Assembly (NCBI GenBank): GCA_963921195.1
Contig: OY992540.1
Span: forward strand, 135,024,694-135,088,693
DNA length: 64,000 nucleotides
Source: Pegoplata infirma
Taxonomy: Eukaryota; Arthropoda; Insecta; Diptera; Anthomyiidae
Reading direction: 5' to 3'
Shown: piece by piece, positions 55,141 to 64,000 of the stretch
Layout of the letters: each line of letters opens with the position of its first letter
Position numbering within the stretch: the stretch's first letter is position 1
The notes under the pieces: generated by a model
Told to the model about the DNA's origin: nothing
Database searches by the model: none
The model's input: the letters and a program-made list of their open reading frames with translations, nothing else
Program-made: the position numbers and the translations under genes

Positions 55141-56247
55141 ATGGAGAATTTCAAGTGCTTAAGTATGTTTTGTACTATCACTAAACCTGCACGAATGATT
55201 TCTTGTTGGTTGTGTGAAGGGTGTTGCCATGTAGCGTGTGCTGGTCTTACGGGCCGTGATGCTGATATCTTGAAAAAGGATGGTATTCATTGGCGTTGTG
55301 TGAAGTGTAGAAAAGTTAGTGTAGATTTTTTTAGATTTTTCAAGGGCGTAAACTCCGAAATATTGAAGCTCGGCAATGATCTCTCTGATATTGTCGTACG
55401 CTTTAATAAGTTCGGGGCTATGGTTTCCGAGTACGTGGAGTTGGATAAGGTGTCGATAGCGGCATCCGTTCCCTCTCCGAGGCGTAAGAAACCGGCAAAC
55501 TCTGTTCCGTCATCAGATGGTTCGGATTCGGGCACATCTTCAATCAAGCCAATTGAGGAGGGTCCACTTCCGAGTGTTTCTGATGGGGAAGTACCAACGA
55601 AGTCCATAACGACTTCGGATGACCCGGTTAAGGAATCTTCCTCAGCTTTACCGGCTGAGAAAGATCTATCGCAGGGTATTTCGGGTGCGGAGTCAAATGG
55701 TTCTCCAATTGGCTCTCGGAGTTTTGCAGAGGTTGTAGCACGTGCTGCAGAGGAACCTATGGATACTGATGCATTAGGTCTTGCTGAGGCGGCTGGTACT
55801 ACTTCTGGTTTACTACTTTCTTCGGGTCGGATTTCTGGTGTACCAACTTTAGGTGAACAATCTTCTGTTGTAACACCTTCTGTTGTTCCACTAGCTGATC
55901 CTCTACCATCTGGCTCTAGGCCTAGGGACTTGGCTGTTGTTCCCCCGAGAAAGACAGTTTTTGTTTCCCGCTTATTGCCGGATACGACGGTCGAGGAGGT
56001 GAAATTTTATATTAAGTCGAGAATTGATGTAGATGGTTTGATATCTCCCTTTAAAATGAAGGGAAATTACTCAGATAGGTTGTCGTCCTTTAAGATAGTG
56101 GTCTCTGATGAAATATTTGAGATCATTATGAAGAAGGATTTTTGGCCTCAGGGCGCATTTGTTAAGGAGTTTGTTTTTCGCGACTATGGTAGAGACAGGA
56201 AGGTGGTTAGTCTATCATCTGTAGCGGATACGGCTTCAAAAAACTGA
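55141..56247 (+). CDS. PHD-type LINE ORF1 (368 aa)
   Basis: The first ATG in the frame is at 55141 (MENFKCLSMFC). Residues about 6-56 form a PHD-like zinc finger: Cys pairs at C6/C11 and C22/C25, then CCHVAC and HWRCVKC at the end. A Ser/Pro/Glu-rich linker (about 115-265) follows, then a conserved C-terminal module KTVFVSRLLPDTTVEEVKFY...FKMKGNYSDRLSSFKIVV...WPQGAFVKEF (about 280-355), commonly found in ORF1 proteins of insect CR1/Jockey-type LINEs. Likely an RNA-binding partner of the RT. It ends ...SKN-TGA at 56245-56247. The codons TCA AAA AAC TGA form a canonical -1 slippery site, and ORF2 continues in the -1 frame. Confidence 0.8.
   Translation: MENFKCLSMFCTITKPARMISCWLCEGCCHVACAGLTGRDADILKKDGIHWRCVKCRKVSVDFFRFFKGVNSEILKLGNDLSDIVVRFNKFGAMVSEYVELDKVSIAASVPSPRRKKPANSVPSSDGSDSGTSSIKPIEEGPLPSVSDGEVPTKSITTSDDPVKESSSALPAEKDLSQGISGAESNGSPIGSRSFAEVVARAAEEPMDTDALGLAEAAGTTSGLLLSSGRISGVPTLGEQSSVVTPSVVPLADPLPSGSRPRDLAVVPPRKTVFVSRLLPDTTVEEVKFYIKSRIDVDGLISPFKMKGNYSDRLSSFKIVVSDEIFEIIMKKDFWPQGAFVKEFVFRDYGRDRKVVSLSSVADTASKN
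56238..56244 (+). promoter_or_regulatory. Predicted -1 ribosomal frameshift heptamer A AAA AAC
   Basis: In the ORF1 frame the sequence is TCA AAA AAC TGA, so the heptamer A AAA AAC fits the X XXY YYZ rule exactly and directly precedes the ORF1 stop. After a -1 slip the reading is AAA AAA CTG ATT AGT..., which is the ORF2 frame. I could not see a strong downstream stem-loop by eye. Confidence 0.55.
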
Positions 56248-59144
56248 TTAGTGTCAATAGTGCTTTGGGCATATGCTACCAGAATGTTAGGGGCTTGAAC
56301 ACTAAATTGACTAGGTTGTTTGTGGACAGTTTTAATTTTGACTACCAGGTAATCACATTTACGGAAACGTGGTTAAATGGTAGGATATTAAATTCTGAGA
56401 TTTTGTGTAATGATTTTAGGATTTATAGGAAAGACCGCGTATGCGAGGAGGTTGTTGGTAATTCAAATATAAGTGGTGTTGGGAAAGTTCGGAACGTTGA
56501 CAAAATTAAAAAGACTGAGAAGATTGAAAAGATAAAAAAGGGTGGCGGTGTTTTAATAGCTGTAAAAAGCTGTTTACCATCGGAGGAAATTGTATCTGAT
56601 AAATTCGTGAAAATAGAGTTTGTTGCAGTTAGTATCAAATTTGGGCAGAAATCTATTTTTGTTACTTGTTCTTATATTCCTCCTCTGTCTGATTCATTAG
56701 TTTATGACACTCATTTGGATGCTATTGGATTTGTTGTTTCTACGATGAAGAATACTGATTCTATAATTGTTTTAGGTGATTTTAATTTACCTTACGTCTC
56801 ATGGCATTCTTTGCCTGATACACAGTCATTAATTCCATTGACTTCAGATGATATTTCGCTAAAATTTTTATCTCCACTGACTGATTTAAATTTATTTCAA
56901 TTGAATTATGTTTTAAATTCCAAACGTAGAACTTTGGACTTAGTTTTAGTTAATGACCCATCGTTATGTGAGGTGAGTAGAGTTGATCCCGTATCAACTC
57001 CTGAGGATTGTTATCACCCAACTCTAGGTATTACTTATTCGTTTCCTTTTGGGACTTTGCCATTATCTGTTTCGTCTCACAGAAAAGTTTTTTGTTTTGA
57101 GCGCGCGAATATTGCGAAGTTAGATTCGCTTCTTTCAAATGTTAATTGGTCGGCATTTTGCACTGATATTGAAGGGGTGCGTGATTTTGATAAAAGGTTG
57201 AATATGTTTTATGAAATTTTGTTTCACTGCTTTTTGGAATCAGTTCCAAAAATACAGATTCGATCTGAAAATGGTCCCCCTTGGGGGTCTAGGCTTTTAT
57301 CTAAACTGAAAAATGTTAAGAGTAAATGGTTTAGGAAATATAAAAAATCGGGTTCTAATGTAGATTTTAGTAGATATTCAGTGGCTAGAAGTTCGTTTAA
57401 TGTGGAATCTCGTAGGGCGTATGCAATTTATTTAGATAAGGTTAGGGAGAATTTTAAACGTGATCCTAAATCTTTTTACCGCTTCGTTAAGTCAAAGCGG
57501 AGTTCTTCAACTTACCCCACAGTGGTTAAATTAAATGATGTTGAGTTTTCAGATGATTATTCAATTTCGAACGCATTTGCGGATTTCTTTGCTACTACAT
57601 ACTCTGATAGGGAGTATGACTTGGACTCTCTGTATCCGTTTGAGATTCAGAGAGCAAGCTCTCTGAGTCTTCCTTTATTGGACGTAGCTTCTGTTCACTC
57701 AAACATGAACAAGTTAAGGATTACGTATAGCGCTGGTCCCGATGGGGTTCCGGCCTCTGTTTTAAAATTTTGCTCGGGGACTCTGTCAGCCCCATTGACC
57801 TTTTTGTTTAACTCTTCATTGAAAATGGGTTACTTTCCTTCATTTTGGAAGAAATCCTTTTTAATTCCGCTACATAAATCTGGAAGTGTTGTGAACGTTT
57901 CAAATTATCGGGGAATTGCTAAATTGAGTGCAATTCCTAAACTATTTGAGAAACTTGTCACTGATATTGTGTCCTACCATGTATCTTCAATTTTAGTGCC
58001 ATGTCAACATGGTTTTCGTAAGGGTCGATCGACTAATACTAATTTGCTTCAATTTTCTACTAATATCGTTAGTGGTTTTACTTCAGGTCTACAGACTGAT
58101 GCGATTTATACTGACTTCAGTAAAGCATTTGATAAGGTCAACCATAATCTTTTGCTATATAAGTTGAGTGTAATTGGATTTAATGGTATCGTATTGAAAT
58201 GGTTATCTTCATATTTGAGAAATCGTGAGCAATGCGTTCTTTTTAGGCAGACACATTCTAGATTTATAAGTGTTGCTTCTGGTGTCCCACAGGGCAGTCA
58301 TCTCGGTCCTATCCTATTCTTGTTGTTTATAAATGATCTCCCATCTTCTATTATTCATTCTAATATTTTGATGTTTGCTGATGATGTTAAGCTTTTTCTG
58401 TCTTACAGTTCTCCTGTTGGACAGGTATTGCTGCAGCATGACTTGAATAGATTTTACAATTGGTGCGATTGTAATCTCATGGAGCTGAACTTGAAAAAGT
58501 GTAAGCACATGACATTTGCTAGGTCGAAGTTTTTGACTTCTCAGTACTTATTAAATAGTTCAATTTTGGAATCGGTTGATTCTATTTTGGATCTTGGTAT
58601 TCTTTTAGATAGAAAGTTGACTTTTAATGCGCATGTGGAGACTATGGTAAATAAGGCCTATGGTGTTCTTGGATTCATGAAACGCTGGGCGAAGGAATTT
58701 TCTGACCCCTATATAACGAGGCAATTATTTACTTCATTGGTAAGACCAATTTTGGAATTTGGTTGTATTGTTTGGGATCCATATTATGCAGTTCATAGTG
58801 ATATGATTGAATCCGTACAGAAACAATTTTTACTTTTTTGTCTTAGGAACCTCAACTGGGGTCCGGACTATAGCAATCTTCCATCATATAATGCAAGATT
58901 GGCGTTGATAAAACTTCCTACTCTGAAGAGTAGACGTATTATGTTAAATACTGTGTTTATTTTGAAGATTATTAAGGGCGAAGTTGATTCTGAATTTCTT
59001 GTTGGGAAGTTGTTTTTTAACGTCCCTTTTCGGCCTACTAGATATTACAGCTTTCTTTATATTGAAATTTGTCGCACGAATTATGCGTGTGCAGCAGACA
59101 TGGGCGATACCAATTACATTTTTTTCAATTACAATTACATGTAA
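56244..59144 (+). CDS. PHD-type CR1/Jockey-like LINE ORF2: endonuclease and reverse transcriptase
   Basis: The frame opens after a TAG at 56208 and has no ATG before the conserved endonuclease start ICYQNVRGL (about 56268), so translation probably enters by -1 frameshifting from ORF1. Endonuclease: TETWLNG (catalytic Glu), VLGDFNLPYVSW (about 56770) and DCYHPTLGI in the SDH position. RT: SAGPDGVPASVLKFC (about 57730), FRKGRSTNTNLL, YTDFSKAFDKVNH (about 58110), SGVPQGSHLGPILF and MFADDVKLF (about 58370, catalytic Asp pair). Thumb: RPILEFGCIVWDPYY. No RNase H. The last about 15 codons read into a CAATTAC-word hAT-type repeat (from 59097), so the 3' end of the LINE is missing. The frame is uninterrupted for about 960 codons, so the insertion is fairly young. 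Confidence 0.85.
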   Translation: MISVNSALGICYQNVRGLNTKLTRLFVDSFNFDYQVITFTETWLNGRILNSEILCNDFRIYRKDRVCEEVVGNSNISGVGKVRNVDKIKKTEKIEKIKKGGGVLIAVKSCLPSEEIVSDKFVKIEFVAVSIKFGQKSIFVTCSYIPPLSDSLVYDTHLDAIGFVVSTMKNTDSIIVLGDFNLPYVSWHSLPDTQSLIPLTSDDISLKFLSPLTDLNLFQLNYVLNSKRRTLDLVLVNDPSLCEVSRVDPVSTPEDCYHPTLGITYSFPFGTLPLSVSSHRKVFCFERANIAKLDSLLSNVNWSAFCTDIEGVRDFDKRLNMFYEILFHCFLESVPKIQIRSENGPPWGSRLLSKLKNVKSKWFRKYKKSGSNVDFSRYSVARSSFNVESRRAYAIYLDKVRENFKRDPKSFYRFVKSKRSSSTYPTVVKLNDVEFSDDYSISNAFADFFATTYSDREYDLDSLYPFEIQRASSLSLPLLDVASVHSNMNKLRITYSAGPDGVPASVLKFCSGTLSAPLTFLFNSSLKMGYFPSFWKKSFLIPLHKSGSVVNVSNYRGIAKLSAIPKLFEKLVTDIVSYHVSSILVPCQHGFRKGRSTNTNLLQFSTNIVSGFTSGLQTDAIYTDFSKAFDKVNHNLLLYKLSVIGFNGIVLKWLSSYLRNREQCVLFRQTHSRFISVASGVPQGSHLGPILFLLFINDLPSSIIHSNILMFADDVKLFLSYSSPVGQVLLQHDLNRFYNWCDCNLMELNLKKCKHMTFARSKFLTSQYLLNSSILESVDSILDLGILLDRKLTFNAHVETMVNKAYGVLGFMKRWAKEFSDPYITRQLFTSLVRPILEFGCIVWDPYYAVHSDMIESVQKQFLLFCLRNLNWGPDYSNLPSYNARLALIKLPTLKSRRIMLNTVFILKIIKGEVDSEFLVGKLFFNVPFRPTRYYSFLYIEICRTNYACAADMGDTNYIFFNYNYM

Positions 59145-59400
59145 TTAGTAATTGAGTTTTTTCAATTACAATTACATGTAATTAGTAATTGAATTTTTCA
59201 ATTACATTTACATGTAATTAGTAATTGAGTTTTTTCAATTACTAATTACATGTAATTGTAATTGAAAAAACTCAATTACTAATTACATGTAAATGTAATT
59301 GAAAAATTCAATTACTAATTACATGTAATTGTAATTGAAAAAACTCAATTACTAATTACATGTAATCGTAATTAAAACGTTCAAATTACAGTGTTTTCCA
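59097..59400. repeat. One-ended CAGACATGGGCG-type repeat with CAATTACATGTAATT words
   Basis: It begins CAGACATGGGCGATACC, the terminus seen at 35569, then alternating TCAATTACAATTACATGTAA and TTAGTAATTGAG words forming a long foldback (59120-59370). No closing CGCCCATGTCTG was found. It truncates the LINE. Confidence 0.65.
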
Positions 59401-59816
59401 TTACATGCAAAAAAAAAAATCTGACAACTGACAAAGTTTTATTTTTAACAAATTAATAGTGACTGGCGAAATTCAACATCAGAAGCATTTTGGACAAGTT
59501 AAGTAATTGCGGTCGATTCTAAATATGATATTTAAAACCAGTGTTAAAAAAATATAAGTCAAAAATATAACATAAAATTTGTGACATAAATATATAATTT
59601 GTGTGCATAGTTATGGTGGCAGATTCTAAACTTGAAACTAAACTAAACTTTTCTTTTTCCTACTACGTTACCATGGCTTTTACTGGTGACATGTCACATG
59701 ATTTAAAACTAACACCGAAATTATATAATATTTATTTTAATAAAATAATTATATGTATTAATATTAATTAAATAATTTTAATAAAATATAATAAATAAGT
59801 GATACCAACTACATAC
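59401..59816. other. AT-rich noncoding sequence
   Basis: No gene or recognisable element. Poly-A at 59410 and TTAATATTAATTAAATAATT-type words near 59760. Confidence 0.35.
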
Positions 59817-60615
59817 AAAAACAAGTAAGAAAATTATAGTCGGTCAAGACCGACCATATAATACCCTACACCAGTGTTTTCCGGAAAATGTGTCCCAAGT
59901 CCAAACATGGACCGATTTGGTTTATCTTAGGTCAAATCTTTAATAAGTGTAGAAAACACTCACAAACCAAATCTGAGTGAAATAGTCTTCTATTTGTTTT
60001 TAAATTAACCGATTTAAGTGAATAGCGGGCGAAATTTTCATATGGGACCTAAGTCCAAAAATAGTGTGATTATAATCAAATTTTGATTGGGTAATTAGAG
60101 TACGTGTTAAAAATAAACAAAATTTTAATAACTCATTTCCTATTTTCATGAAATTTTAGCGATTTATGTGAATATCGGGAGGGTGGTTTGTATGGGGGCT
60201 ACAAGAAGAACTGGTCCGATTGCTTTAAAATGTGGAATGGTGATTTGTGAATACAAAACACGTTTACCTGCCAAATTTCGCAAGGATACCTATTGTTATT
60301 GTTAGAGTCATTTGACTCATATTTTAAGGGGACGTTTGTATGGGGGCTAGGTCAAAACATGGACCGATTTTTGCAAATTTCAATAGCGTCCGTCGTTGTG
60401 TCAAAAGAAGCTTAAGTCTCAAATTTCAGATAAATCGGTTAAAAATTGCGACCAGTATCGTGCGCACAACGTTTACATGGACGAACATCGCTAAATCGAC
60501 TCAAAAAGCTATTCTGAGTCAATCTTGAAGGTGGGTCTAGGACCAATATTTCGGGAAGTTACAAACATCAGCAGAAACTCATTATACCCTGTACCACAGA
60601 GTGGTGTAGGGTATA
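59817..60615 (-). mobile_element. INE-1-like element (second subfamily, complete)
   Basis: Read on the minus strand it starts TATACCCTACACCACTCTG (about 60615), has the GGTACAGGGTATAATGAG hairpin partner, ATGTTCGTCCATGTAAACG in place of the usual GTCC microsatellite, and the shared blocks GCCCCCATACAAACCACC and AAATCGGTCCATGT. It ends with GGTCTTGACCGACTATAA and TTACTTGTTTT. This intact copy defines the ends of the split copy at 38804-42016. Confidence 0.85.
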
Positions 60616-60718
60616 AAAATAGTGTTGCCAAAATTGTAATGGTAAGTAGTGATATCGTTTTTTTTACAAGTAGTTACAGCAAGGGGTACTAATAGAAAAT
60701 AATATATTAATATAATAA

Positions 60719-62111
60719 ACTAGCTATACCCGGTCCGCGTTGCTGGCCCTAAGAAAAAAACTGTTTTATATTGCATCTTAATTTAAATATAGTGTCGGAC
60801 AAAACTAAAGCACGGGTCAGGGTCCAGCTAGTAACCTTTGGTTCCACCCTCAGTTAGCACAATCTATAGAGAAATTTCAACAAAATCGACAGACATAACG
60901 TTAAGTAAAGTACAAAGGGGCGTGTCATTGAACGCATTTTAATCGAATCGTGATAGTCTAAAGTTCCATGCTGCATCCTCGATTAGTACTATCTGTGCTG
61001 CAAATTTCATTGACATCAGTTTTGTCGTTTTTGTGTGATTGCGAAAGAGGAGGAAATAACTTTTTATTTATGAAAAACGGGAGTGATATTTTGAACCCTT
61101 TTGCCGAATCGCGCTATACATATGACTTACAGTTCCCGCTCGGTTAGTTCTATCAGTAGTGACAGATTCGGCTTATCCGTTTTTGCGTGATTTCAAAACA
61201 GGCAGATATAACGTTCAGTATAAAACAAAGGGGCGTGTCAATCTACGCCTCTTTGTTCAATCGTGGTATAGTACTAAGGGCGTTGCAATTTCGATCCCTT
61301 TTTCCAATAACGATATTATATGGGCTACATATGCACTTGGTTAGCACTGTATGTAGTGAAAATTTCAAGAGAATCGGTTCAGCTGTTTTTGTGTGATTGC
61401 GAAACAGGCAGACAATGTCCAGTATAGTACAAAGGGGCGTGGCATTTTACGTCCCTTTTTCCAATCGTAGTATAACATGGCCTATAGTTCCACACTCGGT
61501 TAACACTATCAGTGCTGAAAATTTAATTAAAATAAAATCAACAGTTTTTGCGTTATTGCGGAGCATGCAGAAATAAAATTCAATTCAATACAAAGGGGCA
61601 TGGCATTTTACGCCCATTTGTTCGATCACGCTCTAATTTGGCACACAGTTAGTAATTGGTTAGTACTATCGTTGGTTTAAATTTCATCAAAATCTGTCCA
61701 ACCGTTTTTTTATATATAGATGTCATTAGTGGTGCAATGTAAAAAATCGATTTGGCCACCCCTCCGCCCACTGGCAAAAAGCATGGCATTTTACGCCCAT
61801 TTGACCGATCACGCTCTAATTTGGCATATAGTTAGTACTTGGTTAGTACTATCTTTGACTTAAATTTCATCAAAATCGGTCCATCCGTTTTTTATTTATA
61901 GATGTTATTAGTGGTGGAATGTAAAAATTTGATTTTGCCACGCCCCTCCGCCCACCGACAGAAAATCAAAAATTTGACTTGACAGTGTTACTCGCCAGGA
62001 TATTCTGAATATTCCCTGAAATTTTCATCAAGATCGGTCCAGCCGTTTTCGAGTCTATACGGAACATACATACATACATACATACACACATCCATTTTTA
62101 TATATATAGAT
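60719..62111 (+). mobile_element. Dispersed repeat with internal tandem units and TTTATATATATAGAT end
   Basis: Starts ACTAGCTATACCCGGTCCGC. The interior has about five units of roughly 130 bp sharing CAAAGGGGCGTG, CATTTTACG, GGTTAGTACTATC and TTTTTGTGTGATTGCGAAAC. An internal TTTTTATATATAGAT occurs at 61707-61721, and the true end is a (CATA)n run, then TTTTTATATATATAGAT (62111). Same design as the 26.3-33.6 kb array. Superfamily uncertain (RTE-like or SINE-like retroelement possible). Confidence 0.6.
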
Positions 62112-62239
62112 AAAGTTTTTTATTTGCATCTAGCGGTCAAAAAATTATTTTATTTGTTAGCAGGAAATCTAACGACTTTATATTATCTTAAAAATAATTA
62201 ATATTTCGCAGGTACAGTGAAATCAGAAAATACCAAGGA

Positions 62240-62366
62240 TGGGTACCAATTCGATAAAAGTATTGGTATTGGTATTGGTTTTTAAAATTATATTAGTATT
62301 GGTATAGGTATTGGTTTTCATTTTTTGTTGAATTGGTATAGGTTTCGGTATTGGTTTTAAATTATT
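62240..62366. repeat. TATTGG-rich microsatellite, left part
   Basis: GGTATTGGTATTGG and TAGTATTGGTATAGG words. It resumes at 63657-63760 on the other side of a MITE. Confidence 0.75.
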
Positions 62367-62368
62367 TA

Positions 62369-63654
62369 CACTCAAAAAATTTCATAGGTAAAATGAACGA
62401 AATACTTCGTACATTGTACGAAATATTTCGTGGTTTTGCCGGAACGAAATATTTCGTAATATTTACCTATGGCATTTCGTAAATATTACGAAGTTTTTTT
62501 AGTGATATTTACGAAATAAATACGAAAATATTTCGTAAATTTACGAAATATTTAGTATAACTACGAAATATTTCGTAAAAATACTAAATATTTTCGTACA
62601 TATTACGAAGTTTTTTTTTGTATGTTTATTTTTACGAAAATATTTCGTAAAGTTACGAAATATTTTGTATAACTACGAAATATTTTGTATAATTACGAAA
62701 TATTTCGTAAAAATACAAAATATTTTTGTACATATTACGAAGTTTTTTTTTTGTAAATACGAATTATGTTTAGTTTAACGAAAATATTTCGTAAAGTTAC
62801 GAAATATTTCGTATAAATACGAAATATTTTGTATAATTACGAAATTTTGTATTTTTACGAAATTTAAGGTATTCTTAAAAATTAAAAGATTATGTAGTAT
62901 GTACAAACATTTAGTTTATGGTACGATATATTTGTTTTGTATTTGTATGCAAAATTATTTGTATTTTTATGTATGACATTTTTTTGGTTAAATTTTTTTG
63001 GTCAATGACATGTCATTGAGTACATTCCGTCCGGAAGTGGGATCGAATATATTTTAAAAACGTAAAACGAAATATTTTTTTCGGAATCAAAACACTTCCC
63101 AATATTTACTGTAATTTAAAGTGGTTTCTTTACGAAAAAAATAGTTTCAATTCAATTCCATTTCTAAACGGAATTGACTCGGTGACATGCCCGTATAACT
63201 TTTCACTAATGTCGCAACACCTAACAGACTGCATTGAAAAATATATCTTGGGTGATTTGACTTTGTGTTATGCTGAAAATAATTTAAAATTAGAAACCGT
63301 AAACAAAAATTAAAAAAAGAAGGAACAAATTTTTGTTATTCCATTTTTTTAATTGTTAAATCTGTTAAATCTAGTAATTCAGATAAATAAATCAAACCCC
63401 TTGATTTTGTGATTTTTTTTTTTTCCGAAAAATATTTTGTTAAATTACGAAATATTTCGTTAAGATACGAAGTATTCGTATTTTTTGGCTACGAAATGTA
63501 CTTCGTAAAATAAACGAAATTTGTATTTTTACGAATTTCCAAGTTTTCGTAAAATTACAAAAATTTCGTAATATGTACAAAAATTTCGTAATATGTACGA
63601 AAAAAATTTTACGAAATAATACTTCGTATTTTTATGCATGAAATTTTTTGAGTG
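62369..63654. mobile_element. TA-flanked MITE built from TACGAAATATTTCGTA words
   Basis: The perfect 17-bp ends CACTCAAAAAATTTCAT and ATGAAATTTTTTGAGTG have TA at 62367-62368 and 63655-63656. Most of the interior is TACGAAATATTTCGTA-type self-complementary words. A different middle block at about 62990-63330 (GACATGTCATTGAGTAC, GTCCGGAAGTGG) interrupts them. It split a TATTGG microsatellite. Confidence 0.8.
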
Positions 63655-63656
63655 TA

Positions 63657-63760
63657 GGTATTGGGTATTGGTATTGGTTTTAGCCTCGAATCAGTATCGG
63701 TTTTTAATAAGTATTGGTATTTATCTTATATCGGTTTTGGTATTTGTATGCAAAAGGTTT
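63657..63760. repeat. TATTGG-rich microsatellite, right part
   Basis: GGTATTGGGTATTGGTATTG and TATCGGTTTTGGTATTTG words continuing the array at 62240-62366. Confidence 0.7.
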
Positions 63761-64000
63761 TGTCGTTAATATTAATTAATTTAACATAAGTCGTCCTTCT
63801 GTCCGCCCACAGTGCACACTGGGGCGAGATGGTAGGTTTTTTGGCCAAAAGTCTCTACAGGTCGTAAATGTTAACCGATTTTTGGAAATTCAGAATATAA
63901 ACCTATATTAAGGTAATAAATAAGTGCCTTAAAAGTTTTTGAAATCGGACCTAAAAGGAAACTATTTCAGGGTGGACACTTCATTTTTAATAAAATTTAC
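63761..64000. other. Unassigned sequence at the right edge
   Basis: CCCACAGTGCACACTGGGGC near 63808 looks like a short inverted-repeat terminus of an element that continues beyond the window. No gene. Confidence 0.3.

Overview
The window is eukaryotic, very AT-rich and built almost entirely of transposable elements and satellite-like arrays. The repeat families point to a higher (probably calyptrate) fly. They include INE-1/DINE-like elements (5' TATACCCT..., a GTCCGTCTGTCC core, a ...TACTTGTTT 3' end), LOA-like and Jockey/CR1-like LINEs, a BEL/Pao retrotransposon, hAT, Tc1 and Transib-like DNA transposons, and (CAGT)n/(CATA)n elements ending in TTTATATATATAGAT. The species is an inference and cannot be fixed by eye. 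There is no prokaryotic gene organisation, rRNA or CRISPR array. The only plausible host-gene segment is one first coding exon on the minus strand (3642-2997) with a good splice donor.

Layout. 0-2.9 kb: INE fragment, two foldback hairpins, small MITEs. 3-4.4 kb: the host exon and its upstream region. 4.7-10.9 kb: INE copy, a 5'-truncated LOA-like LINE (minus), then a broken Jockey/CR1-like LINE (plus) carrying a third LINE fragment with its own target-site duplication. 11-20.7 kb: MITEs, a heavily decayed LOA-like copy (minus) interrupted by several insertions, and a hAT element with a nested INE. 20.7-26.2 kb: TA-flanked MITE, a 1.7 kb palindromic Tc1-like element, CCCGAGTAAAAA-ended MITEs, and tRNA-like sequences. 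26.3-33.6 kb: a satellite array of about 138-bp units, interrupted by a Transib-like element and ending in the 3' terminus of a retroelement-like repeat. 34.3-43.5 kb: a stack of nested elements (22-bp satellite, BEL/Pao pol, INE, hAT) bounded by an inverted pair of about 100-bp sequences. 45-47.4 kb: INE copy and nested hAT MITEs. 47.86-53.05 kb: a full-length LOA-like LINE with a 14-bp target-site duplication, an intact ORF2 and an (AACCT)4 tail. 53.4-59.1 kb: a 34-bp satellite, then a PHD-finger CR1/Jockey-like LINE whose ORF2 has no start codon and lies in the -1 frame behind a perfect A AAA AAC heptamer. 59.1-64 kb: repeats, an INE copy, a tandem-unit repeat, and a 1.29 kb MITE inserted in a TATTGG-rich satellite.

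Functionally, the LINEs are autonomous copy-and-paste units (endonuclease, reverse transcriptase, RNase H in one lineage). The many non-autonomous elements would depend on transposases encoded elsewhere. The most informative observations are the predicted -1 frameshift LINE, the palindromic Tc1 element, the Transib-like element with an RSS-heptamer-like end, the TE-derived satellite, and a set of MITEs whose interiors are built from short self-complementary words, one of them carrying a tRNA-like segment.
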